Positions 19,451 through 32,073 of a DNA stretch of 64,000 nt are shown here, piece by piece; the stretch's first letter is position 1; each line of letters opens with the position of its first letter. Below the pieces are notes generated by a model, which saw only the letters and a list, made by a program, of their open reading frames with translations, was not told where the DNA came from and searched no databases. Made by a program: the position numbers and the translations under genes. The DNA is from Callipepla californica brunnescens (taxonomy: Eukaryota > Chordata > Aves > Galliformes > Odontophoridae), in contig JALIRH010000023.1 in assembly GCA_023055505.1 (NCBI GenBank), forward strand, positions 3,974,423 through 4,038,422. Reading direction: 5' to 3'.

Positions 19451-21889
19451 TTTCTTGGAGCTACTGTGCAACTTGCTAGACCTCACAATCATGTTGTAGA
19501 TACCTGTTTGTGTAGTCAAGTTCCTTTACTTATATTTCATCTTTTCACTGATGTCAAAGAATTAATTTTAATATTAAATCCTCTTAGGAGACTTTTTCTC
19601 AGCTTCCCATTTCTGCACTTCTCCTTTTTATTTATTTATTTTTTTTTCTGTGTGGGATATGAGTTTCTCTGCTTTGAAATTTTGGTTTTGCATCCCAAAT
19701 GCAGGTCAGGGAAAGAGCTGAAGTATTACTGATGCTTTGGTGTCATAAAAATCATATTAAAAGCCTTTGCCTTTTCAGAGCAGATACATGTTATCTGTCA
19801 GTATTTTTCAGTACCTTTTAGTAAGAGTAGTAAGAGAAATACCACATAATTGCATGATGTACAGCAGAAGGACTTAGGAAGAGACTGCTCCAGTGTTCCC
19901 AAGGAAAAAAAAAGTCAATTTTATCATTATTGACATTGAAACTGTAAGAGAGAGACATGAGAACTTTCTTTTCAAGATTTTGAAAATGGGAGGGAGAAAG
20001 AAAGAATCAATAGATTTCTTGGTTTTAAATGCAAAGTTCCCTAAAGCTACATGCTATTACTGAAATTATAGGCAAAGGGTTAGCTCCTAGCCCTGGAAAT
20101 TCAGTTCATGGCTCCTGGGGTGTGTAGCGTGTTGTAATAATGGTCAGTCAATGAGTCTTTTTCAGATTGTATCACTTTTCTATAATGCAGGTAGTTGCTA
20201 GGTCTGCACAGTCTTTTAAGGATGAGTGAGTGTGCACAGACTTTTTGAAGAATTCTTTGATCAGTAAAGCACACTGAAATCATCAATAGGATTTACAAAT
20301 GAGAATTTTATGTAACTGCTATCATTATTCCATCTACTGGGAAGCATTCCCTGTGATGTGTTGCTTCCTTGTATACTGTAGCCAAGAAATATCAACATCA
20401 GTGGAGTGGAAGTACATCCAGTGCCCAGCAATACGCATTCCACAGCTTGTCACAATATACACAAAATGCAAAACAGGCAGATATCCATCCTCCAACTTTG
20501 AACACCTACAGCTAAAGCTGTAATAAACTGATCAGTGGCTTTTACTTTTTTACCCTTGTCTAATTAGTTACAGTAGATCAATTGTGCCCTCTAGAATCCA
20601 AAGCAGTATAAGACAGTCTGAGTTGCTTCAGATTCACTGTTTAAATATTGAAGTCTGCAGGACATATTTTAAAAGAAATGTTTACAAAAATATTGTTTGC
20701 TTTATTTCATAAATACTAGCCTTATCTCTGTTTTATCTGTAGAGTGTGTAATGATAGTATTTTCTGTAATACACAAGCTTTCTTCCTGCTTTGATAGGTG
20801 TTCTACAATTATATTGATACAGTTTTAGTAAAACCAGCACTAAAATTGCTAATGTAAGTGCAGAGAATAAAATATCTGTAGCTTATCAGCGTTCTTCACT
20901 TGCTGTTAAGTAAGAAATTACAGAAATTGCTTGAGTATTTTGTATTAAATGTCTGGAACAGTGTTAGTGTTTAGCTAAAAAAGACGAACTTTTTCAAAGA
21001 CAGAAAATTCAGTTTTGTTCTGATTTATTATGATCCTTTTAGATAATCAAGGTAGTACACAGAAAGACACATTTTGTGTATTTATCTGATTCTCTTTTTA
21101 TATAATTTATAAATGCAACAATGTCTGGCCTTGAAAACAGCATGTGTGGGAAGACTGGCCTTGTTGCACTGTGGTGAGTTTAATTACTGCCTAAGACTTT
21201 AAAATGGATGTTCACATAAAATACATAATCTGATGTTTCCAGTGGCACCTTTTCTATAGATTTTCCAAGCAAGCTTTTGTAAATATCAACATCTGATGTT
21301 ATTATTCTGTCTCAGTTCAAGCAAGACATGGAAGCTTTACTATCTTGGACTCTCACTATGTGTGAGCTCCACAAGTATTTGTCACCGTGTGACAAGTTCA
21401 GGTGCCTTGTCCTCCTAGTGCCAATTTAGAGACCTAAATTCAAGAATTTGTGTGAACAGTTGGCCTCCTCAAAATGTAGTTAAGAGTAGAGGTGCTAGGT
21501 CACAGGGTGAGCCAGGTGTTTTCCAAGGGCCAGTGTCTCCTCAGGAGTCATGGAGTCGAGAATTCTAGGGACCTCAATGGCCAACTGACCACACCCACAA
21601 GGGAAAGGGCAGAGTGGGTGGGGGTTGCTGGAAATAGGATGGGAGCTCCAAGTCCAGGACACTTCGTAAATCTGTGAGGATCAGTCCGAGATCAAGGCAC
21701 GGGGTTAGCTGACAGGTCAGTATCTGTAAGATGTGTGGGTAGATGTGGCAATTAAACCAGCACTCCTAAGAATCAAAAGTCTTGAGCTAAGCTTAATTGG
21801 AACCTCTATCCCCATCGAGAGTGTGGTGCTCCACCACATGCATGAAGATCCCATGGAACCCATGGGAATAATAACAGTAAGAGGTCTAA
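19451..21889. other. Non-coding stretch, no gene recognised
   Basis: AT-rich until about 21.4 kb, then moderately GC-rich (21.48-21.73 kb) just before the CR1. The GC-richer part could be a decayed 5' portion of that CR1, but I could not align it. Confidence 0.5.
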
Positions 21890-23765
21890 GGAGAATTTCC
21901 AGCCTTTACTGGCGATGTGTCAGGGAATGTGACCACTGACGGTAAGGAAAAGACTGAGAATATTGATCCCTTTTTTACAAATCTGTCTGTAAAAAGTCAC
22001 ACCAGTTATCCATGGGTTACTCTACACCATGACTTGGAAGTCTGGGATGGGGAACGGAATAAAACACCCACAATTCATGTGGAGACAGTTAGAGACCTAC
22101 TACTCCACCTGGGCTGTCACAAATCCATGAGGCTGGATGTGATCTACCTTAGGGTGCTGGGAGAGCTGATGGAGGTGATTGACAAGCTGCTTTCCACCAT
22201 CAGCAGCCAAGAGTATTGGAGGCTAGCCAGCATGACTCTCGTCTATAAGAAGGGTTGTAAGGAGGACCTAGGGAACTACAGGTCTGTCAGCCTGGAATAC
22301 CTTGTGTGAGATAACATGGCATGTGAGGACCAGCCTGATCTCCTCCAATGAACAAGTGCCCTGACTGGTGGATGAGGGAGAGACTGTTGACGTAGTCTAC
22401 CTGGACGTCAGCAAAACTGTTGACACTGTCTCCCACAGTATTTACTCGGGAAAGATGGCAGCCCATAACTTGGATAGATGATAGATTCTTTGCTGGGTAA
22501 AGAACTGTGTAGAGGGTTGGGCATAGAGAGATGAAAGGAGTTAAATCCAGCTGGTGGCTGCTCACAAGTGGTGTTTCCCAGGGTGTCAGTATTGTAGCCT
22601 GTCCTGTTTAATATCATTATTGGTGATCTGGACAAGAAGATTTGGTGCACCATCAGTAAGTTTGAAGAGGGATCTGGACAGGCTGGGTAGCTGGACTGGA
22701 GCCAGTAGGGTGGATTTCAACAAGATCAAGTTCCTGATCATGCACTTTGACACAGCTTCACTATAGGTTTGGGGCAGAGTGGCTGGAAGAATGTGTGGAG
22801 GAAATGGACTTGGGGGTGCTGGTTGAGGCTCACCTAAACATGAGCCAGCAGTATGCCCCTATAGCCAAGAAGGCCAATGGCATCATGGATTGTATCAGAA
22901 ATAGTTTTGCCTGCAGGAGCAGGGAAGTGATTATACCTTGTCACAAGTTAGCAATGCAACACTGGGTTCTTGTGCAAGGAAGTTTTCTTTAATGCTGTGT
23001 CTCTTTATTCTTCTGAGCAAGCCCTTTGTACTCTAACACGCGTAATCAGTACATTTCCACTAGAAAGTGGACAAGTTCTATAACAAGTCTTCATAAACAG
23101 CAGAGAGCTTATCTCATGCCTAGCTATGAAACATCCCTGTTTATTCTATCCATTCGTCTTTCCCAGCGCCATATTATCAGCAAGTCAACATTTAACGAGG
23201 GGAAGCCGAACTCTCCATCTCCTACAGTACCCCAGTTCTCAGCTCTGGGCCACACCTCAAATACTATAGTCAGTTTTGGGACCCTCACTACAAGAAAGAT
23301 ATCAAAGCCTGGAGCATGTCCGGAGAACGGCAACAAAGCTGTTGAGGGGTCTGGAGCACAGTTGTATGAGAAGTGGCTGAGGGAACTGAGACTGTTTAGT
23401 CTGGAGAGAAGAAGGCTCAAGAGAGATCTCATTGCTCTCTACAATTCCCTGAAAAGTGACTGCGTCAAGATGGGGGTGGGCAGAGAGCAGTCTCTTCTCC
23501 CATGTTAACTAGTGATAGGAGTAGAAGGAATGGCCTCAAGTTGTGCCAGGGGAGGTTCAGGTTGGATATTAGGAAAAATTTATTCTCCAAAGGACTTTTT
23601 TAGGTACTGGAATGGGCTGCCCACGCAGGTATTCAAGAAATGTTTAGATGTTATACTAAGGGACATGATTTAGTGGGGAAATATTGGTGGTAGGTAGATG
23701 GTTGGACTGGATGATCTTGGAGGTCTTTTCCAACCTTGGTGATCCTATGATTCTAAGATTCTATT
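21890..23765 (+). mobile_element. CR1 LINE with broken reverse-transcriptase ORF and nested LTR
   Basis: This is the longest CR1 in the window. The 21,917-22,309 frame shows the start of the CR1 ORF2 reverse-transcriptase domain (VRDLLLHLG, then KKGCKEDLGNYRSVSL). Further on, YLDVSKTVDTVSH corresponds to RT motif A. The segment that should carry the catalytic FADD box is deleted: sequence jumps from CACCATCAGTAAGTTT to GAAGAGGGATCTGG near 22,667. C-terminal blocks follow (EMDLGVLVEAHLNMSQQ). The element ends with a good CR1 tail (TTGGTGATCCTATGATTCTA) near 23,765. Several stops and frameshifts make it dead. A solo LTR at 22,939-23,226 splits it. Confidence 0.9.
22939..23226 (-). mobile_element. 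Solo ERV LTR nested in CR1
   Basis: A 288-bp block interrupts the CR1 coding region exactly where CR1 sequence resumes on either side. On the minus strand it begins TGTAGGAGATGG and ends TTGTGACA, with an AATAAA signal (GAAGAATAAAGAGAC) in the 3' part, as expected for an LTR. The flanking hexamers are ATACCT (22,933-22,938) and GTACCC (23,227-23,232). They match at four of six positions and the two differences are transitions, which is consistent with an aged 6-bp target-site duplication. A short LTR with a 6-bp duplication fits alpharetrovirus-related avian elements (EAV/ALV-like). That family link is inference. No internal viral genes are present. Confidence 0.75.
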
Positions 23766-24732
23766 ACAAGCTCTGTTGATGCACTCAGTATCCTAGCAGC
23801 AGGTTAGCAGAAATTAATATTTGAGAGAGGTGGAGACCCTTTTTGTGGCCTTCTGCTCAGTCTGCTCTGTTTTGTCAACATTTCTTGTATTATGTATCCA
23901 AAACTGGATGCAGTAATTACTCTAGTTGTTCTTTGCCAAGTGCTGCATAAAGCTGAGTAGCTTGATCTGTACTTAAGTGAGTGATGTCCAGGTTCATGTC
24001 TGTCTTCTTTCCATACAGAGCATACAGTTGGCTTGTGCTAAGCATACCACATAGTAGGACCTTCAGGTATCTTCCACTATTGCAGACCCCAGGTTTTTTT
24101 TGATTTTGCATCCATAAAAATCTAACCTGAGTATAAGAATACTGCAAGAGATAATATTTAAAGCCATGCCAGACTTGCAGTGTGTTCAGTGAATGAAGTT
24201 GAAAACAACGAACAGAAAAGGTAGTTCAGAAGTTTCAGGACTAGGACAAATGAATATTGCTGAATGGAACTGGATTCTGTCCATACCTTTGTTGAGCAGA
24301 TTTTGTGTGGTGTTAACATATTAGCAACAGTTTTGAGAATCATGAACGCAATTCTCCCTCTCTTAGAGTACTTGCTGTGGTAACTTTAATGAGTATATTT
24401 TAAGACAGGTCTCTGTATGCATTTAAACAAACTTTACTAAGTTTACTAAGTTCCCTGCAATTCTGTTTTTTATTTATTTATTGTTTTTCTGCAGTACATA
24501 AATCATTTGTGTAAGTGTAAGTACAAGCGGTGATATCTGTCCTTTCTGTATTTTTTTCTTCAGCTTTTTAAAACAATAGCAATATCTAAAAATATTTCTC
24601 ACATTCATCCTGAAATGCCACATGAATATTTACATGAAGCCAGCTGTCACCAGATGGCACTACAGAAAATCTGGTATGACTTAGTGCAAGACACAGAGTC
24701 ATATCCGTTCCTAATTCTATATTCATTTGATA

Positions 24733-24768
24733 GCTGGATTTGATGGTAGCTACATCATCAAATCCAGC
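24733..24768. repeat. Perfect inverted repeat (hairpin)
   Basis: GCTGGATTTGATG at 24,733-24,745 is exactly complementary to CATCAAATCCAGC at 24,756-24,768, with a 10-base loop. It would form a 13-bp stem in DNA or RNA on either strand. Confidence 0.9.
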
Positions 24769-26572
24769 ATGAAATTTTTTGCTTTTCTTATCTTCAGTCT
24801 CATTGCTTACTTGGCACAAATTGGCTGCCATGCATAATGGATGTTGAGTCTCACCAACAAGTTGTCTGGAAAGTTCATTGTTTATTCTAAAAGTCTGTAG
24901 CAGTTCTCTAGAAGACCTGTGGTAAATGTATGCATTTTTTGTTTCATTTCTCTTAGTCGGTCCCTGGCAGAAACCGTCAGATAGCTGCAGTTGAAAATTA
25001 TTATCTGATAAGCTGAATTAAAAATAGCCACATTCATAAGTGCTTGTTCTTACTGTGAATTAACAAATTGAGACTGAGTTTAGATGTAATGGGCAATAAG
25101 ATCATGAAGCTGTGAAGTGGCTATCAGCTTGGATTTCTATCAAAGTCCAACTGTTCACCTTCTTAATTGCTTCTTTTCATTTAATTGGTAGCCATTATTT
25201 TATTTTTTTCTCATAATATGACCTGTGCTTTTTAAAAAGATAAAATTTGAATTAGGTGAAATTTAGCTTAAAGTCCACCTCTTATTTTAGCAAGATAAAT
25301 GCCTCACATTCCAACTAAGCATTAAGTTTTTTAACTCCCAGGTAATTGCTATGAATTCTGGCATGAATCTCTGATTAAGACTGTATAAATCATGCAGTAC
25401 CTTCCAGAATACTTTAAAGATTGGAATACCTTGTAATAAAATCGTGTTGATTTATGTAGCACTGATCATCACCCAGAAACAAAAATGTAAAAATTGTGCA
25501 CTTGGTCATTTATTTGTGAGAAAAAGTGTTACTAATGCAGTCCAGATCTGTGGGTAAAGTCACGTGTGATAGGCCACAAAGGTTACTTTCTTAGCTATTA
25601 AATCCTAAGTCTACCAAACTATTAGGATAGGCTTATACTAGTGTATTTCTTTTCACAGTTTTGTCCTATGTTTAATGTTGCTTGTAGTTATTCTAGTACA
25701 TGATTTGGGAGTTAAAAATTTGGAAGCCTTTCCATCCTCCAGAAGGTGGTTTGCTTATAGATCCTTCCTGGGAATATGTGCCTAGAGACTTTATGAGAAC
25801 AGCAGCAGTCCTTTTGTGCTGGTTGGCCTCAATTTTCAGAAACATTTCCTTGTTATATTTAATTTACGAGCATACATGAGGTTTCTTAGCTTCCAAAGAA
25901 CACTGAGAATCAGTTGCAGTATACCTCACGGTGTTTTGGAGTGCATTCACATTTCTAGGGCAGGGAAAAAAAAAGAAGACGGTTTCTTCTTTGCATGTTT
26001 CTTCTAAAAGGAGCAATAGCTTGTGCATGCTGAAGAGACCTGAAACTTAGCCCTTGCCAATGTGATTATTCCAACTACTGATTTCCTAAATATGTCCCAA
26101 GGTTTCTTACGACTTGTATTCCCCTCTGTCATTTTTTGCTGACCAGAGCATATCTGCATGTGAACATCACTCAGAGAGCAGAAATCATACTGCATAACCA
26201 GATACTAAACATTACATAAAACATTAGTCATTCTGAGGCTTGTGTTATCAATGACCAGGATGATCATAAGCTGCTTTGCTTGGACATAGCTAAGTCAGCA
26301 GCATTTACAGTCTGATGAGGTTTCTGGTCACTTCAGCAGCTGGAGGCTAAAGTATATGAATATTCTTGTATAGTCCCTTTACCCATGGATGTGCGCTGGA
26401 AGTGTTAAAAAAGGTGTCATAGCACTGGACGTATGTGGTAGGTGGAATCCAAACTTTGTGTTTGTACTAGATTCCTACTGATTTTATTGAGCTCCAATGG
26501 AATTGTTGGTTCATTGTCCTACTAACAGTAAAAACAGAGGGTTTCTAGAGTTTCTGTCACTCCTGGATTTTC

Positions 26573-26598
26573 TTTTTTTTTTTTTTTTTTTTTTTTTT
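26573..26598. repeat. Poly(T) tract, 26 bases
   Basis: An uninterrupted T run followed by GAAGAAAAG. It could be the tail of a minus-strand retroposon, but the sequence to its right does not resemble a gene or SINE that I know. Confidence 0.9.
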
Positions 26599-28717
26599 GA
26601 AGAAAAGTTCTTCGCAGCCATTGTGATCAGATATCATATCACAACATATATTGTGTTCCTAGATGTGTCTTTTGATTCATCTGGTTGATAGATTCAGAAC
26701 AAAATACCACATGTTAACCTTCAGAAATCAAATAGTAAATGTTTTCTTTGGATACCATCTGTCTTTGGACAGATTTTTATAACAGCTATTGCTGACCTTT
26801 GGGAAGAGGTGCACCCTACTGAAGTAAATACATACTCTGTGTGCTGTTCCACAGGCTCATCATACCAATTAGGTCCAGTATCGTCTGGCGTGCTTTGTCG
26901 ACATGAGAAATATGAGTGCGAAATTTTGGTATGAAACATGTTTCGTATGTTCTGCTTCACTCAGAGTACATTTCCAACGGTGTGATAACTTGGTGTAAAG
27001 GAACCTCACATACAGGAATTCTTACCAAACAGTTTTCTATCTTCCTTATATGGCTTATTGTAATCCAAGAAGTGAGCACAGTAGGTTTAAATTTCACAGT
27101 CTAACTACAATATGCAGTGCGAATGAACTTGCAGGACATCAGTCTTTATGAAAGTCAATGTACTGTTGTATTATTTGAATCTATTTAATATACTTTACAT
27201 CTGCATCCAAGGGGTGCTAGAAAAACTGGCCTTCATTTATGTGCTTCTTTGACTTTTTCTAAGTTTATTCCTTGTGAAAGAAGAATTCAATCCAAACTCA
27301 ATTCCCAAATTCACATTCATGAAAGGGTGCCAAAAATTGTCAATTGTTGCAGAATTTTTACAGGGAAAGGATAATCAGATGAAGAAAATAATCACTGACA
27401 AATCTTGATAGATTTGGTCTGAAACTATCGTTAGGCAACTTAATACTAACAGTCAAATATTCTGCTGAAACACTGACAGGATCTCTTTGCTTATATACGT
27501 GCCTCAAGAAGGAAGTGAAAGCAATGTTGTATCATTGCGTTTTAAATGAGAAAATTTATTTCACATATTCCATTCCTTTGTCTTGGAATTTGCCCTATGT
27601 TTTTATACGACAAATAAGTGTAGTCATTCTGTTTGGAAAAATAGTTGATTTCTACCAGCAGGAGAGTGAGGTAAAAAAGAGATCTTAATGGTGTATCAAT
27701 TTAGGTGCCTGCTCATTGTTTCCCACAATCAGGTGTGCAGAACAATTACTGTAAGTACATTAGCTATTTATTACAAATGGTATTTTAGCCTAAAACACAT
27801 AACAATTACTATTACACTAAGTATTAAGGTTTCTGCTGGGATCTCGCGAGCCTCCCCCAAAGGATTAAACCTTCGGTTACGCTTAACTGACGAAGAGAGA
27901 TCTTTGAAATACTCAGGCATGCTGAAGACCATCTTTTATTGCAACTCCTTGAAAACTCTTAGCAAATATCTGGCAGAGGTTGAAATTTCTTTCAGAATAA
28001 TTTAAATCTATATAAAGCAGAAGGCTTTCAAAATTCTTGGGAAATCCCAAATTCATTGTTAGGACGTTATCGCCCTGACAAATTATGAGAGCTTCCAACA
28101 CTATTAAGGTAATTGGTGCCTTAAGCGCTAGATATGCTGTGTACTGTCACATGTGGGCTTCTTAAACCCATCTGTTTGTTCTTATTGCATAAAGATGAAT
28201 TCATAAATTATTCTCCTCAGGCAGATACAGCTGATACCATGTTTGTTGATGTTGTCATTCTGTCTGATTCTAGACTCACTTCTGGAAAGATGTACAGTAA
28301 TTCAGTAGAAGTTAATGTACTGTCCTAAATTAGGAATACTGCATGATAACTTCCAAAAATGGAATATTTCTTTAGTGAGGTGAGGCATATTTAGTTAACC
28401 TTCTCTCTATCTGTATTACTGTCACTTAAAATATATGTTATAGTTTTGAAATCTATAGTTTTGTTCTTTCATTGTAGCCATAATATGACTTCATGTGAGT
28501 CTTGTCAGTGTGGAAAAAATATAGAAATAGAAAAGTACTAAGCCCTGCAAACATGCAACTGTGGAAGTGTTAATTACAATTGAGAAGTAACTGATGATAT
28601 TTCTGAACTTCAAATAGTTTTTATGCTGATCAGTTCAATTCCTTCTCCCTGTCACCAAATTTTAAACATTTTTTAAGCTTTAAACTCGTGAGTAGGTGAA
28701 TAGAAGTTTAAAATGCC

Positions 28718-28862
28718 CTACACCTGGAGGCATGTAAGGCCAGGTTGCATGGGGCTCAGTGCAGCTTGATCTGGTGGGGTGGTAGCCCTGTCCATAGCAT
28801 GGAACTGGAACTGGATGATCTTTAAGGTCCCCTCCGTCCTAAGATGGATTCTGTGGTTCTGA
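28718..28862 (+). mobile_element. CR1 LINE 3' end fragment
   Basis: It contains GGAACTGGATGATCTTTAAG, then GTCCCCTCCGTCC, and ends GGATTCTGTGGTTCTG, the normal CR1 3' terminus in plus orientation. Only about 145 bp survive. Confidence 0.85.
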
Positions 28863-31800
28863 AAGACTCAGGTGTATGAGTCAAAAAAGACCTTAACATG
28901 ATTACGTTCACTCTTCTTTATACCTTATCAATTCACCTTTGTTGTGAAATGATATACAAAACAATAAGACTATTAAAGAGGTACTTCTGTCTAACATACT
29001 TGTAATTTCTCTATGCTTCCCTTTCCATAGATTTAAGAAATTACAGATTATTAAAAATGTTAATTACTACATGGAAGATTAGCTCTAAGTTGTGTATTTT
29101 TGTGAAGGTACAGACCAACAAACAAAATCCACTGTTCTGCAAATCTGGGGATAAAATTCAAACAGTACTAAAAACGATCATTAAAAATACTTCTCTATAT
29201 CTGTTTCTTCCTGCAGAGTTTCTGAAGCTTTTTCTCTTTTAAATTTATGTGTATTTTATAATACGAAAAAAAAAAAGAGGAAATATATTGGTACAGAAAC
29301 CTAATCCCTTATCTTTAGGAAGCATCATTAGTTCAAGTTTTATCACAAGCTTTTTGTGAAGCAGGAAGATTTAGTGTAGTTGTTTGCTATAAAAATATGG
29401 ACAATTTGCCAAATCACTTGTTAACGGATGAGGCAACTACCTAGATACAGGAAAACCAGAGCAATTTCAACAGAATTTAAATAGTGAGTTTTTGAAGATT
29501 ATTTTTTTCTGTATTTAATACTAATGAGTGCTGTAGGAAGTCTTTTAGTTCTTTAAACAAGAGAATTTATGCTGGAAAAAAATGAACAATAAATGTAGTT
29601 AAACATAATTTATGCTCAGATAAGACTGATGTTCTTTGGATAACTCAGTAATCAAATTTTAGATTTCATTCATATGCCATGGATTAGATTCATACAACTC
29701 ACTTACTTGTGATTATCTAACAGCAACTGACTGAATATATCACATTAATAAAGCATCAGTTGTCTCTGGTAGGATCCTGCACATTGCAATGAAAGAATCA
29801 GGATGGTTTGAGAGAGGAAGGATGGAGCACCAAATCTTTTGAATTGGTAGACCAGATGTAACAATGGATGTTATTAACTATCAGTGGAAAGGATTAAGGT
29901 AGATAACTGTTAAATTCTTCCATAAAATACATTAAATGTATTGATATGTAGATGTGACGTTCACAAATGTTGGAATTGCTAGAATTATGTTGCATCCCTA
30001 CCCCTCATTCCCTCTTTTTTCCAGTACAAGTTTTGAGCCTGGCTTTAATTAACTAATCACACATACTTTTGTCCTCCCAGGACTCTTGTCTCCTGCTGTG
30101 CACAATATATGGATAATGTTCACTGAATGAGTAACTATTCACCATTTTGCTTCTTTGTTATTGTTCAGTGTATGGTCCCTCATCACATTTTTAAGTTCTG
30201 CTCTGAAGACAGAATTTTTAATTTCCTCCTGGGCTTTTCTGTAGTGCTCATCACTATAGTAGCAGAGTGCTTTACAGATCTTAATGAATTTATCTTCAGA
30301 GCACTTCTATGAGCTGAAGAGGAATTATTATTCTAATTTGACAGAGAGAGAACTGAGACAGAATAAATTAGAAAATATCTACTTTTTTTGACAGTCAATT
30401 TGAGGCCCTTAGGAGCTGATTTTTCAGATAGTTTAGTACTGTAAGATACAGTATACGTTCTCTTACTGCTGACTGCGTTGTAGATGTCACTATTTAATGT
30501 TTCCAAATCACAACAAGGGCCTGTAGCTGCCAGAAAGAGGAGCACAGTGCTAGTGACCACTTGTTGAAATTACTGTTTAAGTGATTAGATCTGTGTCCGG
30601 TATTACGCAGATATGTGACAGAGAGAAGAATAGCTATTATGAGTACCATTTGATTCCACTACGCATTCAGACCATCGCTTCTTTTCATGTAGTTTCTATT
30701 GCGTCCACTACTGCACGTCTTCTAATTTCTGCAGAAGTAATGTAGCAATTATCTGGTGTCTTACTCTGTATAATTCTGATTTGTACCTAGAGCAAGGCTA
30801 TCCAGAAGGCACAGAGTAAGAAAAAAAATCCTATGTTAAAAAAAAAAGCAAAAAAATGAACAAAATTAAATTATAAAGCCAAGACGAGATGCTTTGAACT
30901 ATGTTTTTGCGTGTGATCTCTTAAAAAATCAAGAAAAAACAACCCAAACCTCTGAACTGTATGTCATCATACAGATCAGATAATTACCTGGCTCATGCCA
31001 AATCTTTAGGTGTCTCAGATGTGAACTGGAAGAATGGTGTCTTTAAATTGTCTGACAATAAGGAGGATCTGTGAGGGATTTTCTGTCAGCCCACAGATTA
31101 TAAGATCTGGAAATTGTAAGTATTAGTTTTATTTCTAAACAAGATCATGCTAGTGTGAGCTCATGTTTTTCAAAGTTGCCTTTCAGCTGTTTTCTTTCTT
31201 GTCTATATGAGATCTAGCTTTGTAGCTTTGTTTCCTTACCAAGCACTGATTTCCAGGAGATGGGCAATTTTCTTCCCATTCACCAGTCTCATCACCTTAT
31301 TCAATCAGTTCTCTTAACTCTAGGAGCCCTAACCAAATCTCAGGCTTTTCAGAAAGACCAAAAATATCCATTTGTGCCATTTTGTCTTGGTGATGCTTTT
31401 TAAGTGATATCTATGTGCTCAATGATCCATTTATCACACTTCCATTAGATATATTATAATTCAAAGTAAAATGTGTGTTTAATTTAAACTTTGTGGGTTT
31501 TTTTTTTGTTTTGTTTTGTTTTTCTATTGATAAAGAATATACTAAAAAGAAAAACATCTAAAAGATTACTAATTGATAAAATTGGATGTGGCTGTGCCAC
31601 ACTTTCCTGTATGGCCTCAATAAATCACTTACATTCACTGTGATTTTCTTTTCCATGGACAAAATAGGGGTATTCCCATTCTTTAATTCACCGTTTTCAT
31701 TGTCTAACATGTATGCTGTTAACATTATGACTGTGCTTAATTCCACTATTTTCACAAGGTCGGATGATGAACTTGTATGTTTTTTTGCACCTTGGGAGCA

Positions 31801-32073
31801 GCTTTGTAATGGGATCTCGACCTCAGTTAGGACCTTTTATCACTATTATAGTTCTGGTAAATAACATCAGAGTGACAGCAATATATAGCAGTTATATAGC
31901 ACACACACACACACACACACATATATATAGGGCTGTATGGAAGATAAACATATAGAAAAATTGCTCTTCATCCCTGCACGGGAACTATTCAGCTCAGAAT
32001 CTGCTAAGTAAGTCATGATATAAATGTATTTAGCATTTGGATCAGTTTCATGATTTGTTGATAAAAGCACCAG
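28863..32073. other. Non-coding stretch, no gene recognised
   Basis: AT-rich DNA without a recognised repeat apart from the CA/TA microsatellite at 31,900-31,929 and short A or T runs. Open frames are all under 95 codons and unremarkable. Confidence 0.6.
31900..31929. repeat. CA microsatellite followed by TA repeat
   Basis: About eleven CA units followed directly by four TA units. Confidence 0.92.

Larger units (their letters stand above)
23766..28717. other. Non-coding stretch, no gene confirmed
   Basis: About 5 kb without recognised mobile elements. It includes a perfect 13-bp-arm hairpin at 24,733-24,768, conserved-looking AT-rich DNA at 25,060-25,210, a 26-base T run at 26,573-26,598, a minus-strand open segment with a gtatgt donor at about 26,830-26,910, and a patch of retained CpGs at 27,835-28,130. 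None is sufficient to call a gene. Confidence 0.5.

Noticed and set aside
26573..26598. Poly(T) as the tail of a minus-strand retroposon
   Set aside because: The sequence to the right does not resemble a known retroposon and no target duplication was found.
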